In this document: positions 21,404 through 33,909 of the stretch, piece by piece
How the letters are laid out: each line of letters opens with the position of its first letter
How positions within the stretch are numbered: position 1 is the stretch's first letter
The notes under the pieces: model-generated
The model's database searches: none
Told to the model about the DNA's origin: nothing
What the model saw: the letters and a program-made list of their open reading frames with translations, nothing else
Position numbers and translations under genes: made by a program
Assembly: GCA_036925085.1 (NCBI GenBank)
Contig: JAUPFP010000022.1
Span: 1,627,501 to 1,691,500, forward strand
Direction: 5' to 3'
Source of the DNA: Brachycybe producta
Taxonomy: Eukaryota; Arthropoda; Diplopoda; Playtdesmida; Andrognathidae
Length of the DNA stretch: 64,000 nucleotides

Positions 21404-21680
21404 TTTTTTTTACTATATTTACTCTTCTAGTTTTTAAAACACGTTCAATTTATTCATACATATTTAAGTAATAAAAAAAAACTATGTGACAATATTTTAA
21501 ATTATTTAAAAAATTAAATTAAAAAAAAACAAACAAATTTGTTTGGTGTTTTGGACCAACTTCAACTGAAAATCAAAATTTTAAATATTTCAAAATCACA
21601 TAAAAAGTTTATTATTAAAGATAAACAACCTGAAGAAAGAAAAAAAAAAAACAGTTATATGATTAATGTGTGTCTTGTAC

Positions 21681-22169
21681 CTTGTTCTGTGGTTTCTGAT
21701 ACTAACTCCTTGGCTGTAGATGACACTGAAGTGGCAGCGACGGCGGTGGCGACAACTTTAGTCGGTTTGTTATTCTCTCTTCGAGCCACTTCCTTCTTGA
21801 TGTCACGATGAATCGCCTCTCGTATCGACTGCAAAGGTGTCGAAGATGTTGGCGATGACACAGCAACTGTCGGTTGTGATGAACACATTCTAGTCCGTGT
21901 GAATCCGGTAGAATATCTATTTTGCGACGACAGTAGTGGCTTACGAAGAGGATTAGGAGTCATCGAAGACGTCGTCATCTTCGAAGAAGACAAAATATTG
22001 GAAGTTTCGCGGTGGCCACCACCACCACCACCACCGCCACCGACACCGACACTTTCTTTCCTTTTAAATCCAGATGTCGATGCCGTAGATTCATCCATTG
22101 TTGATGTTAAAGTTTTACGAAGTTTAATCCGGTTTAACCAACACCGATTTGTTGTTTCTTCTTCTTCTT
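21681..22169 (-). CDS. Large gene, exon 16 (residues 1835-1998)
   Basis: 489 nt, phase 1 in and out. The donor CAAG|GTACAAG is good. The acceptor (AAAACAG, preceded by an A run and TTTTTTTT) is weak, so the 5' edge is less certain. After a poly-Glu start comes motif A, RCWLNRIKLRKTLTS, then a glycine run (nine Gly), Ser/Thr-rich sequence and a basic/helical segment (SIREAIHRDIKKEVARREN). No motif B. An ATG just after motif A (22096) could also start a short isoform. Confidence 0.82.
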
Positions 22170-23583
22170 CTGTTTTTTTTTTATGAAATTATAAAAAAAA
22201 ATATTAATAAAAATAAATTACACTTTCTTTTAAGCAAATAACACCTCAAGGTGAATCAACTTTAAGATTCCAATTTTCAAATGTTTAAAGTAGATGAAAC
22301 TTCTTTTTTAGAAAACCAACTTTATATATAAAAAAAATGTTGTTAAAAACTAGAAAACGTAGGTGAATAAAATGAAAAATATTTTTATAACAATCTTTTT
22401 AAAAATTTCTGCATCAAGTTTTTGGCAAAAAAAAACCACTTCACTTCTCAAAACACCATTCATTTTTAGCGAATTCAACTTAAGAATATTCTAGTTTTTA
22501 ACATTCTCTGAGACTATACTTAACACTAAAACTGGTGATATCTTTAAAGATACAATTTTTATGACAAAATCACTTAGCAAAAAAAAAAAAATTGTCAAAA
22601 ACGTTGATTTTAAAAGATGAAAAATACTTTCAGCATATATATTCAACTACTATTCTAGTTTCTAACAAACCTTGAGAATCTAAAAACCATTATGGCAATA
22701 TTTTTTTAAAAAATGCAATTTTTTTTTAAAAAAATTATCGGTTATAAAAATTAAATTTTTTGTTTTGTTTAAATTTCTCAATTATTCTAGTTTCTAACAA
22801 ACTTTGAAATTGTTTACACAAAAGTTGCTTCTAAATAAAAGTTTAGATCCAATTTTTTTTTTAGCAAAAATTCCTGAAGAAGAAGCACCACCTTAAGAAC
22901 AACAAACAAAACACCAAAAAGAAATACAAATAACAATTTATACACAAAATTTTCTGAAAAAATTCGACCTTGCAAAAAAAAAAACCCAGATCTTTTCTAG
23001 TAACTAATTATTTCTAGCAAAGTTGTTTTATTCTATTATTTAAAAAAATCTGCAAATGAGTATCATCTCTATACGAAAAAAAAAGTGACCTTTTCGAAGA
23101 CCTCCATTGTGTTTTAAGGCGTCAATGTGAAGGTTACTCACTTATTGGAGAGAAGAAAAAACAATGGCCACATTTTAATCATTATTTTGGCCTTCGACTT
23201 TTTTTTTTTTCTTCTTTCATCAAATTAAATCCAGTTGTAATTTATATTAAAACAAAAATGAAAAATTTAGCCAATAAATCATCATGTTGTAATTAAGTTC
23301 TATCTTATGCTTTCCCCCAAATTAATCTCAATTTCGAAACTAAAATCACTAATTTGGGATCATCAAAGTGCCTCTCTCTCTCTCTCTCTCTCCAATTATT
23401 TATTATTAATTTATTAGAAGCTGAGGTTCTTTTCTTTTTTAGAACCATCCAAAATTGGTTCATTTTTTAAAAATGTTTTATGAACAGCTGATTTGGTAAC
23501 TCTAGCCCATTCTACACATTACGAAACACTGAAAGTGTATTTAAAAATTAGAACGGAAGCTTAATCACTTAAGATGGTCCTCT

Positions 23584-24096
23584 CACAGGCATTTAGAAAT
23601 CGGGACGAACACAAGGTGGCAATTTTCCTACAAATAACATGGCGTTTACAACCCATTTTCAACATATTTCACCCCATAAAACATTTCACCCTTATGTCGC
23701 ATTTACAACGTTTATGTGAGTTTAAAAATGGCCCAACTTTAGCAGGTGGGGAGCACAGGCAATTAGAAATCGGGACATACAGAAGTTGGCTCCGCCCTTT
23801 TTATGACGACCGGCAACTTCTAATTGGTTTGTTGTGTGGTTCGACGTTGAAAAAGGCGGAGCATGTGACGTCAAACTACATAACTAACCAATTAGAAGTT
23901 GCCAGTCGTCATAAAAAGGGCGGAGCCAACTTCTGTATGTCCCGATTTCTAATTGCCTGTGCTCCCCACCTGCTAAAGTTGGGCCATTTTTAAACTCACA
24001 TAAACGTTGTAAATGTGACATAAGGGTGAAATGTTTTATGTGGTGAAATATGTTGAAAATGGGTTGTAAACGCCATGCTATTTGTAGGAAAAAAAA
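23584..24096. repeat. About 470-bp palindrome built on an M1 copy and its flank
   Basis: The M1 element (23756-23959) sits at the centre. The symmetry continues outward about 130 bp on each side through GTGCTCCCCACCTGC, TAAAGTTGGGCCATTTTTAA and CCCATTTTCAACATATTTCA. The left arm is in turn preceded by an isolated M1 tip, ACAGGCATTTAGAAATCGGG (23584). The flank has therefore been copied in inverted orientation. Confidence 0.85.
23756..23959. mobile_element. M1 palindromic MITE copy at the palindrome centre
   Basis: CAGGCAATTAGAAATCGGG start and exact-complement end. Arms GGCTCCGCCCTTTTTATGAC; centre GACGTTGAAAAAGGCGGAGC. Confidence 0.9.
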
Positions 24097-24235
24097 ATTT
24101 CCTTGTCACAAAAGCAGTAAAAAAAACTGACGTAGAACTGTTGTGTAAGTCATAACGTTGTAACAGCCAATAGCAATTCAAATTGCCACACGGCCGGACA
24201 GGCAACAGTAACTTGCTTGCCTCTAGACAAGCCCC

Positions 24236-24350
24236 CCAGCCCCTTTTATGAGGACCGGCAACTTCTAATTGGTTTGTTATGTGGTCTGATGTCACATGCC
24301 CCGCCCTTTTCAATTTCTAATTGGTTGATATTTGGTCTGACGCTCATAAA
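24236..24350. mobile_element. Degenerate M1 fragment
   Basis: Contains GACCGGCAACTTCTAATTGG, GTCTGATGTCACATGCCCC and a second TTTCTAATTGGTTG, but lacks both tips. Confidence 0.7.
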
Positions 24351-25847
24351 AGAAAGGGACATAAAACGACTGTATCTTCCTGCCTTTACATGCCTGCCAT
24401 GGCCAGTCACTTAGTGACTATAATCATGTTGCATGTTGGCATTTACAACGTTTTTTTGGAACTGAAGTGAAGTGTAATTTTTTTTTTAAAAAATATTCTA
24501 ATACTGATTAATAATAAATTTTTAATAGATTCTCTTCATTTCTTAGCTTGTTGTAAATTTTAATGCAATATTTTATGCATTTTCATGTAATTGGTTTAGT
24601 AGAAAAATTTAAATTTTGGCATTTACGGAAATGCACGCTTCAAATATATAATCATTATAAAATTAAATATATTAAAGAAGAAGAAAAGAAAAAAGCTTTT
24701 TGTAAAAAAACATTTTAAGAAAAGCAAAAAAATCAATTCTTCATAAAAGAAGAATGAAAAAGATGACACACACTTTTTTATGGTAATTTTTTTTTTGAGG
24801 TACCAGTAGTTGTAATGGGTGACACATTGGATCAGTAAACCCTGGTTGATTGTAAATCAGAACGACATTCAGCTTTTTTTTTAATATCAAATCTCGAACT
24901 AAAAGTAAATGTGCGCAGATTTTTATAGTTTTTTTTTAAAGTATACCCTTAGGTATAAAAAAAAGTGTTGAACACTTTTATTTTCAAGAAAATCTCAGGT
25001 TTTACGAACCAAAAATAAAAAAAAAGCAGAAATGAAAAGACTGAAAAGTTTTGTCATTGAGGAGGAGATCTTTTTAAAATAAACTTTTTAGCGTAATTTG
25101 AAAACCATCACATTGAATTTTCAGCAAGGTTTTTTTAAAAAACAAAAAACGACTTGAAGTGAAAAACGAAAAACTTTGGCAAAACATTTTTTGACAGATT
25201 TTTTAAAATAAACTTTATTAGTTGTACTTTGAAAACTAGCAATTTTGATTCTCAAGAAAGTTTATTTTCTGTTTCTTTTTTTTTTTTTTAGCCAACTTGA
25301 AAGTGAAAGACGAAAAATGTTACAAAACATTTTTTTTACTGATATTTTCAGAATCTAAAATTTCATTTTTTTGTGTGTGTATTGGCCTACAGTTAAATTT
25401 TAGAAACTAGAACAGTAAATGAATCATTTAAGATACTAGAATAATGTAGAAATTATCGTCTAAAATTGGGCCATTTTTAAATTGCCATAAAAAGCTTATT
25501 TTAAAAAGATATCAACAATAAATTGCTATTAAGTGATTAAGTTACCCTTCTTAGTTTAAAAAAAAAAACACTTTCAAATTTCTGCTAATTTTTAATTCTG
25601 AAAAGCAGAATAACCAGAGTTTGAGAGGCTTTTTGTTACTGAACCAAAAAAAAATACGCTTTTATTATGCGGAAAATTCAATTTGAGTGGCTGGCGAGGA
25701 CGACAAACAAAAGTGGATTAATCTAATTATTACCTAATAAAAGGTTTCCTGTTTCCTTTGAATTATTTACTACCGACACTGGCATATTTTACAAAACAAC
25801 AACAACAACAGTAATAATAATAATAATGATAATAATAGCTCCCTTAC

Positions 25848-26096
25848 CATTCTTCTTTTTGTCTATTGGCTTCAACTTAACAAACACAATTGGCTTCTCC
25901 TCATTTTCTAGAGTGGAATTCCTCTTCTTATCTGTTGAATCGAATTTACTTTCTCGAGTTTCGAAGTTTTCGACTTCATCGTTGTTGTTGTTGTTATTGT
26001 TCGTAGTTGGCAATTGGATAATTTCAACTTCGTGATCATCTCGAGGCAATGCACAACTTATTTCGGGAAGACTGTAATAACGATGTTGACGTAAAT
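25848..26096 (-). CDS. Large gene, exon 15 (residues 1752-1835)
   Basis: 249 nt, phase 1-1. Acceptor TTTTTTTCCATCTGTAG|AT and donor AATG|GTAAGG are both strong. Content: DLRQHRYYSLPEISC, an Asn run, and near the end PIVFVKLKPIDKKKN. That last stretch has the K-L-K core of motif A but lacks the Trp, so it may be a decayed motif. Confidence 0.88.
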
Positions 26097-27083
26097 CTAC
26101 AGATGGAAAAAAAATATAACAAAAATTCAATTTATTTATTTAGAATGGGATAAAAAAAATCGATTTCCTAATAAACAAGCAACTCAAAAAAAAAAAAACA
26201 ACTTCAAATTTTATCAAAAAAAAAAGAAAATAACTTGATTGACTTTTTTTTAACATTGTTTTATTTGTAGCTCCGGTCTTGAACAACGAACAACTCACGA
26301 GACAAACGTTGCTCCACATTGCCTCTGAATGTGTTCAAAGGCAATGGCCCAAATTTAATCCGTTTTGTCTCTTAATGTGTCCAAAAGAAATAAAACAAGT
26401 TGCTTAGTTGCCTCTCAATAACGTCAAAGGCAGACAATGAATAAATTTTACTGAATTGTTCAAAAAAATGAAACAAGTTGCTCCATTCATTGCCTCTGTA
26501 TGTGTTCAAAGCCAAATGAACCAAGTTTGCTCCGTTGCCTTTTATAACGTGTTCGAAGGCAATGAATGAATTTTACTGCATTGCCTCTTAATGTGTACAA
26601 AAATGAATTAAGTTGCTCCATTGCATCTTAATGTGTCAAAAAGAAAAGCCAAGTTGCCTCTTAACGGGTTCAAATTCAATAAACTAATTTTGCTCTACTG
26701 CTTCTTAATGTAATCAAAAATAATGAACTAATTTTGATCCATTGCCTCAAAATGTATCCATATTAAATTAACCAAGATGCTCCATTGTCTCTTTATGTGC
26801 TTAAAAGCAACAGATCAAATTGCTCCGTTGTCGCGTAATGTCTTCAAAGACAATGAACTCATTTTACTCCATTGTCTCTTAATGTGTCCTAAAAAAATAA
26901 ACCTAATTGCTTCATTGCCCGCTTGACGTGTTTAAATGCAACAAATCAAGTTGCTCCCGTTGCCTCATAACGTATTCCAAAGCAATAAACCAAATTGCCA
27001 AATTGCCTTTCAATGTGTTCATAAATATTAAAGCAAGTTGCTCCAGTAAGTTGCACATTTGCATGTTTGGCCACATCTCTTAC
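26097..27083 (-). repeat. Intron 14, largely a degenerate ~56-bp tandem repeat
   Basis: From about 26300 to 27045 the words TTGCTCCATTGCCTCTTAAT and GTGTTCAAA recur at roughly 55-60 bp, with strong divergence and frame drift. The array occupies about three quarters of this 987-nt intron and ends within about 40 nt of the exon 14 donor. Confidence 0.75.
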
Positions 27084-27479
27084 CAATTCGTTTTCGCTGT
27101 CGACTCTCGAGTGTCGAAGTCAACTTTTTAGATTTCCTACTCTTCTCCGACGTTCCGCGAAGCATGTGGACTTCATCAGTCGACTCCGAGTGGCTGAGCA
27201 GAACGGCATAAGGACCGGAAATGGACTCGTCTAGTAAATCCTCGAAGAGATCCTTATACAAGACTTGCCATCGATCCACGTCACTGCCTCCGTTACGAAC
27301 CGGCCACGTAATGTTGGTAGCCTCTTCGACGTCTTCACTGTCTTCTTGTCCTTGTTCTTGTTCAACATGACGCAAAGATACGTGAAATGGATTCTCATCG
27401 CAGACTGAAGATTCCGAAGAACTTCTTTGCGTCCACTTGACTTTCGACGAAAGACAAGTCTTGATGGAAATGTCTCGTT
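27084..27479 (-). CDS. Large gene, exon 14 (residues 1620-1752)
   Basis: 396 nt, phase 1-1. Acceptor TTTTTTTTTACTACAG|AACG and donor ATTG|GTAAGA. Content is acidic in the middle (EQEQGQEDSEDVEE), has an unusual ordered-looking stretch DVDRWQVLYKDLFEDLLDE, and ends basic (RKSKKLTSTLESRQRKRIG). No clear motif A or B. An alternative upstream acceptor near 27517 is in phase but would leave an intron of only about 30 nt. Confidence 0.85.
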
Positions 27480-27547
27480 CTGTAGTAAAAAAAAATTTTT
27501 TACTGCCATTGTTCACTGAAAAAAACAAACATTTCTTAAATTTCAAC

Positions 27548-27754
27548 CTATATTTGTCCAGTCAATGGAAGATTTTTTCTTCTTTTCAGCAAGATGCAAC
27601 CAAGTGGGTAAAGATGAAGTATCCGCTTCGAGATGATCATCACTCGAATGCCAACTGGAGCATTCTTTCGAAGTTCCGTTCGTGTCACTGTTCTCGAGTC
27701 CATTCAATTTACTACAACTTGGACCAACTTGAGTTTCTTCATCATTTGAAGAAT
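27548..27754 (-). CDS. Large gene, exon 13 (residues 1551-1620)
   Basis: 207 nt, phase 1-1. Acceptor TTTCAATTTTTTTAAG|AT and donor ATAG|GTTGAA. It begins D-S-S-N-D-E-E and ends with a textbook motif B: PTWLHLAEKKKK, then S-S-I-D-W-T-N-I-G with the Gly codon split by the intron. It is followed by a 68-nt intron (27480-27547), the shortest in the gene. Confidence 0.87.
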
Positions 27755-29882
27755 CTTAAAAAAATTGAAAGAAAAGATAAATGACAACAGAAAATTTTTA
27801 AAAAGAAGTTGAAGAATCAATATTTCACTGTCATAAAAAAAATCCTAATCTAAAAATCGGTTCTGTATACTCTAGCATGTGTGAATGAATGTGCAACACT
27901 TAGCTGAAATCTTTCAAAATAAAAAGCCTTAACAACAACAACAACAACAAAAAAGCTTTTATCATATGTTCATCTTCAAAACTTCTTAAAAATAACACAG
28001 GAAAGTTAGTTTACATTGAAGTGATGCAAAGCCAACAACATCAGATTACACTCAGCATATTAAACATTCTTCAAAGCTTTAACAACGCACAAAATACACA
28101 CAAACACAGAACACAAACACATCAAAGTTGCCTCTCGCCCACAAAAAAAAGTGTAAAATTGTAAAAAAAAAATTGCATTTATTTAATGGTTTTAACTAAG
28201 TTGGATAGAGATGTTTTGTAGAGCCGCCTACAAAACATCAGGCAAAAAAAGCGAAAAATTCTTCAGGAATACGAAAAAATTCGCCTAGTTTTTTTTTTGT
28301 AAATTGTCATAAAAAAGTTTATTTTGAAAGATATCATTGAATGAAAAAACTTTTAGCATTATCATCAACTATTCTAGTTTCTAAAACACTTTGAATTTTT
28401 TTTTTTTTTCGTAATGTTTCTCTTGAAAAACGTTCGCTTGAAAACCATTTTCTGAAAATCGCGGGTGGAGGGAAGAGACCTTTTCTATAGAACATAACCG
28501 CCACGCAGGCGCGCCAACTGGGAGGACAAAAACAAAATAAATATCTATAAAGCCACCTTAAAATTACAAAAATTTCAGGATGTTATAGTTTTCGAACTAC
28601 GGGATTTGTGTTATTTTGCAACCACTCGATAGTGTATAAAAGTGAATGGAGCCGATTTTTGTAACAAAATTACATATTTTTAATATATTTTAAATTTTTA
28701 ATTTTGTATAATATTAAAATAAAATTAATAATAAATTGTTTAAATACGAGAGATGGTTTTCGTTATTCTTAAAGTTAAATTAAGAAATCGAATATTGACT
28801 ATTCAGAAGAACTAATTATTTAAATAATTTAAGTGAATGTTTGACGGCGCACTGGCGGCACCTTGAACGACTGGCATAGGCTCCATTTGCCACCTTGTCG
28901 CTCAGACCTGTACGTGGCATTAACGTGCCTGTGAGACAACCGTCACGACACCATCGTTTTTGTTGCTCCACCATGGAGACCATATCAGGGCAAGGAGGTT
29001 CATGCAAATGCATGTTTAGCATTCTGGCTCAGACAGAATTCATGCTAAATGAGATAGGAACATGATTCCTATCATGCTGAAGCTAAATATATGAATTTTA
29101 TAAATGCATGTTTTTGCATATTTTGTCATTTTTTTCAAAACATGCATATTTTGCCATTTTCTTCAATTTTCATGGGTGAAATTTTGAATAAGATTTTTTA
29201 TAGTGCATATTTAGTTGTTTTTTGTTGCATATTTTGTTGCTTTTAAGTGCATGAACCTCCTTGGTCCTTGCCAGTGACTGATCATCAAGATCATTCCATC
29301 GCTTTCAACTGTGGTCTCATGTGAGCCAAGCGACCGTCTACCATTTGCGTGATGACACAAAAGTGGCGACGACACACAAGTGTCTCTCGAGTGAAGCAGC
29401 CATAAAATGTCATTCCTCCCTCACACATTATTAGTAAAAATAAACACGACACAGACAGACATGACAACAAAATCCATGACACCCACACACACACACAGAT
29501 CTCTCATAAGTTGGCTTCTTCATTAATAGTCAAAAAATGTAGGGGGAAAAAAAATATATAATCCCTTTTATGCAAAAACATTCAAATAAGAAGCGTATTG
29601 TGTTTGTGTTTATATATATAGAAGTCTATATAATAATACAAAAAGCCGAGATGAAATATAATACAATTTTTTTTTACCACAAATAAATCACCGAAAAAAA
29701 AAATAAATATGAAAACAGATCAATCATATTTTTGTCTTCTTTCTTTTCTAAAAAAAATGATAACAAAAAAGAAAAATGACTAAAAATAATCATCAACAGC
29801 ACTTTTTTTTTATTATTTGAAAGAAGAAGAAAAAAAAAAAAAAAAGAGATGCAAGATTAATAATTAATATACTCAATTATAC
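27755..29882 (-). other. Intron 12 of the large gene
   Basis: Contains an M5 half near 28380, a partial copy of the GGTGGC-TTTATAGATATTTA element (28475-28565), and GC-richer text related to the 2.2-2.8 kb repeat (28830-28985 and 29275-29450). That repeat is interrupted by an M3 copy (28986-29275). No exon seen. Confidence 0.55.
28986..29275. mobile_element. M3 element, internally deleted copy
   Basis: It starts CAGGGCAAGGAGGTTCATGC and ends AGTGCATGAACCTCCTTGG. It lacks the GC-richer core of the full-length copies, and appears inserted into another repeat. Confidence 0.75.
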
Positions 29883-30239
29883 CCAATTGTTCCCAGTTGA
29901 TATGAGCTTGTTTCTTCCGTTCAGCAACTTTTAACCAATCGGGTGACGATGAAGATAACGGTGCCACCGTAAGCACTTCCGACGTTTTAATACCATCATT
30001 ACTCAAATTGACAACTTCTTCGATACTGGAACCATTCGAGCCGTAATGATGATGACCATTAACCGTAACAATGTTATTGATTTTTTGCGGCTCTGATGAT
30101 GATGATGATAATTTCGTCATCGAAGGTTTCGAACATTCTTCTTCGACTTGGAACGATTTCGTGTCCACGTGTCTCAGTTGTACTTGAGTTATCCATTTAT
30201 TTTCACTGGTCAATTTGGACGTTGTCTCTTGCTTTGTAT
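29883..30239 (-). CDS. Large gene, exon 12 (residues 1432-1551)
   Basis: 357 nt, phase 1-1. Acceptor TTGTATATATTTCAG|AT; donor TTGG|GTATAA. Motif A near the start, NKWITQVQLRHVDTKS. Middle Ser/Asn/His-rich. Motif B at the end, PDWLKVAERKKQAHINWEQL-G with the Gly codon split. Reading through the donor meets a stop after I-I-E-Y-I-N-Y, so an intron-retained short form is conceivable. Confidence 0.88.
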
Positions 30240-30339
30240 CTGAAATATATACAAAAAAAAAGAAAATAGATATTTTTATATTAAAAATAATATAAAATAT
30301 TAAATTAAATATTATTTTTTATTAGGCATCATTAGGCAA

Positions 30340-30683
30340 AACTAGGAACTCGGATATTTATGCAAAAATATTAAAAAAAGCAAATATGTTTCTCAATTTG
30401 TGGCCAATTGTGAAGTAAATTATCATCGAAATCATTAGAGTAACTGCAATTATGACTTTTTTCTAATCATCAAGGCTGGTTAGAGGCTAGATTGTCTGGT
30501 TACTATCAGTTGTCAACTAGAAAGTTCTAACCTCTAACAAGTGTTATTGATTGAAAAAATTAAAATTATTGGTTGATAAAAGTTGATCCAAGAGCCAATT
30601 GCGTTACTTCACAATTGGCTCTTAATGGGCCACAGATTAAGAAACATATATGCTTGATAATGCATATAAATCCGAGCCCTAAT
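30340..30683. mobile_element. M2 palindromic element, worn copy
   Basis: Left TGTTTCTCAATTTGTGGCC and CCAATTGTGAAGTAA are mirrored by TTACTTCACAATTGGCTC and GGGCCACAGATTAAGAAAC. The right end reads AAATCCGAGCCCT. Confidence 0.75.
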
Positions 30684-32244
30684 TATTACAAAAATTTGGC
30701 GTAACCAAAAAAAAAACAAAAAAAAAAACTCACTGCTTTTCAATGTTTTTCGTGTTCCCTTTTTCGTGTCTTTCCTCTCATTCATATTCCGAATAATTTT
30801 TTTTAGAAAATGAAATTATTGGGCTTGAGTTATTGGACAATATTAAGCATTATTTTTTTTTTTTGAAAATTAACTAAGAAGTTAATTGAATTTTAAAAAA
30901 GAGAAATTTTCTAGGTGAATCATTAGTAAAATTTGGTAATATTTTTAGATAAAAAAAAAGCAATTTTCAATATTTGTGTGAAAAAAGTTAACACAATGGC
31001 AAACTTTGATCGTTTTCAAAAACGAGTCATAAAAACGTTTATTTAAAAAAAAAAATGTCACGAGAACACACTTTTATCATCATCACAATTGCTATTCTAG
31101 TTTCTAACAAACACATCACATTAAAACATTTTTTTTTCTTTCTCATAATGCCATATTCTTTAATAAAAGCGTTTTATCACAATTTGAAAATGTTAACTTT
31201 TAATTTCTCGTTCAAAAACAATAAAATATTTTAACATAACAGTTAGATACTAGAATAGTAAATGAAATTGATAAAAGTATTTTTGTGTTGATATTCTTCA
31301 ATATAAACAGGTTTTTTTTTTTGACAATCTACATTTTTTTTTTAATTTTACATTAAATTTACTTCAAACTCTTGAAATTTTAACATTGCCATTGAAAGTG
31401 AATTTTTATACTTTTAGCACCTGCGTTTACTATTCTAGTATATAACAAGATATCATGTTAAAACATTTTCATGAAAACATCTTTAAAAAAAAATAAACTT
31501 TTTATTAAAACTTTGAAAATATTAACTTAAAACAGATTTTTCGTTCAAAATCGTCACAAAGAGAACGAAACAATTAAAATTTTTCAAGCTGCCATTGCTT
31601 TGTTTTAAAAAAAAATCAATAATAAAAATATTTTCACATAATCGCTTCTTAGATACTAGAATAGTAAATGAATGTGATAATTTTTTTTTTCGTATAGATA
31701 CATGTGTATCTTGCAAAATAAAGACAAATTACAGACGCTTGCCACACACAAAAAAAGCTTATTTAAAAAAAAAAATTGATTATGAAAATGCTACATTTAG
31801 TTGGTATTCTAGTTTCTAACAAACTTTTGAGTATTTTTTTTCTGAATAAATTTCTTCGAAAAATAATGACATATATTGTATACAAATAGAAATTAACTGT
31901 TTATATTTAAACAAGTGTTGTAATTGTTTGAGCCACATGCAAAATTATGCAAAAATTTGCAGAATTTTTAGCAATAAAAAAAGCAAAAAAAAAAAAAAAG
32001 CATTTAATTTTTTAAAAAAAGAAACCAACATTGAAAAACAGTGTCAGTATAATAATTATTATAATAATAATATGCAAATGATATGCAATAAATGAAAGAA
32101 GAATTTTGAAATTAAAAATTTGAAAATTAATTAGCCTGCAAAGTTAATTGTCAATTAATGAGCATATTAAACCATAACTATCAACTGGTTACCTGTAGAA
32201 AAAAAAAGAAATAAATAATTACATATATTAAATAACTAATAATT

Positions 32245-32542
32245 AGGGCTTTGATTTTGATGCAATTATCAACCAGAATGTTTCTCAATCTGTGGCCCAA
32301 GTGCCAATTGTGAAGTAATCATCATCATCATCATCATTATGAACATCATTAGAACAACTGCAATTATGCTTTTTCTAAATCAGAAAAGGCTGGTTAGAGA
32401 GGCTAGTTGTCTAGTTACTATCAGTTGTCAACTAGATTTCTAGCCTCTATCTATTTTTTTTAAACGAGAGTTCACATATTGGCACTTGGGGCCACAAATT
32501 GAGAAACATTCCGGTTTATATTGCATCAAAATCCGAGCCCTA
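32245..32542. mobile_element. M2 palindromic element
   Basis: Starts AGGGCTTTGATTTTGATGC and ends GCATCAAAATCCGAGCCCT. Inner arms CCCAAGTGCCAATTGTGAAG; the right half is truncated near GGCACTTGGGG. The centre carries paired GGCTAG / CTAGCC words. Confidence 0.8.
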
Positions 32543-32734
32543 CTAATAATAAATAAATATAAAACACATAAATAGTAAAAAAAATTTTTACAATTTCTCA
32601 AGCGCAAAATCAACACTTGGGACTTGAACTTCAACTTGAACCCTCTAAGCAGGGTTTACAAATATAAAAAAATACTGTAAAAAGGGTATTCAATAAAACA
32701 GGATTTTTTTTTTCTATGTTGAGAGCCCTGCTCA

Positions 32735-32860
32735 GAGGGACATTTGCCCTAAAACTTTTAGGGCAAATGTCTCTTTATGGCAAGTGTCTTTAGAGCAAAT
32801 GTTCCTTTAGGGCAAATGGTTTTAGGGCAAGTGTCCATAGGGCAAATGTCTATATCCCAT
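32735..32860. repeat. Short tandem repeat TTAGGGCAAATGT
   Basis: Six to seven imperfect copies of an 11-20 bp unit. Open frames here reflect the repeat. Confidence 0.75.
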
Positions 32861-33909
32861 TTATGTCTAGCTATAGTTGAGCGGTTGTATTCTTCTTTTG
32901 TTAGAAAAAAGAAGTGCATTTTGACATTTCTTCAGATTCTAAAGAAATGTAAATCATTCTCAAAAAAGTTCCTTCTAAAGTAGAAAAGATTTTTCTAGCA
33001 AACAAGAGAGAAAGAAGGTTGAAAAGAACTTCATAACCGGTTCTTCCTATCAATTTGGTTTTTTTTGCATATTCTTATTGAAATAAACTAGAATATGACT
33101 TCCAGACAGAAATACTGTCATCCGAAAAAAAAAAAAATATCCCAGGTGGCTTAGAAGTTAACTTGGCTAAAAAAAAAACCGGTTCATACAAATATTTACA
33201 AAGTGGATGTAAATTGTAAACTTTTACCTAGAAGCAAAATTAAGAAAAAAATACGCTAGAAACTAGAAAAGTAGGTGAATATGCTAATATATATTTTGTA
33301 AAAAGCAAGAGACGCGTAAATAATACTTTCGAATTGTATTTTTTTTAGAAACTAGAAGGGTTGTTTGTTGTTCAATCACATTTTAAATGATATTTTTCAT
33401 GATGATATTTTTTTTTAAATAAAACTTTTTATGTCAGCTTCAAAATTAACCCAATTTCGAGCAGAAGATATTTAATTTTTGTTCCTAAAAAAATTATTTT
33501 TTTTTTTTGAAAGATTTCAACATGAAAATACTATTAATCGATTGCACTACCCCCGTTCTAGTTTCTAACACACTTTCAATTTTTCTTATAAAACATCCAA
33601 AAATCATGAAGTTTCGCTTTTTAAATTAAAGCAACAAAAGAAAAAACCCTTTGAAATTTTATCATTTTCAAACTAACACAAAATAGTTTATTTTTCAAAA
33701 TATTTGCATGAAAATATTTTTAAAAAATTCTACTACTATTCTAGTTTCTAACAAACTTTGAATTGTATCTTAAAAAGTTTACAGATTCACCTTAATTAAT
33801 CCAGTTAATTACTTGTTGAGTAACTGTGTCGCTTCATTTCATCATTTTCGCAATAAAATTTAATTAAGAAGAAGAAGAAAAACAAACAAAGCAAGTAATA
33901 AAAACTGAC

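Larger units (their letters stand above)
18579..21680 (-). other. Intron 16 of the large gene, with repeats
   Basis: Holds a (CAA)n run (18634-18662), GT/CA-rich sequence with a 20-bp minisatellite, an M8 element, and an M4 element split by a Helitron-like insertion. A GC-richer block of about 110 bp at 19056-19170 (GGACAGGCGCAACGG ... GGGTCGGCTCTGCCC) is unexplained; it has no clear tRNA boxes. Confidence 0.7.
22170..25847 (-). other. Intron 15 of the large gene, with M5 halves and a large palindrome
   Basis: Contains several M5 half-elements (TATTCTAGTTTCTAACAAAC at about 22650 and 22790), a (CT)n run at 23371-23391 and the M1 palindrome complex at 23.6-24.1 kb. It also holds about three diverged copies of a ~150-bp unit at 25.0-25.35 kb (TTTAAAATAAACTTT, GAAGTGAAAAACGAAAAA) and an M5 pair near 25.4-25.57 kb. 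No further exon was recognised. Confidence 0.6.
30240..33909 (-). other. Intron 11 of the large gene
   Basis: Holds two M2 elements (30340-30683 and 32245-32542) and repeated M5-type halves with TATTCTAGTTTCTAACAAAC or ATACTAGAATAGTAAATGAA at about 31.09, 31.24, 31.43, 31.66 and 31.81 kb. It also has a TTAGGGCAAATG tandem run at 32.74-32.86 kb and M5 halves at 33.25-33.78 kb. No exon recognised. Confidence 0.6.

Noticed and set aside
21681..22169. Motif A repeats as WH2 actin-binding domains
   Set aside because: The L-R-K-T core is similar but the spacing between the hydrophobic Ile and the L-K-K-T/V is too short for a WH2; kept only as a weak analogy.
27437..27784. 115-codon + strand frame
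   Set aside because: Overlaps exon 13 and its splice sites in antisense; no support of its own.
29857..29882. Exon 12 as the terminal exon, reading through to a stop
   Set aside because: A phase-1 donor occurs at the same motif position as in sister exons, and exons 13-17 continue in phase; a retained-intron isoform remains possible.
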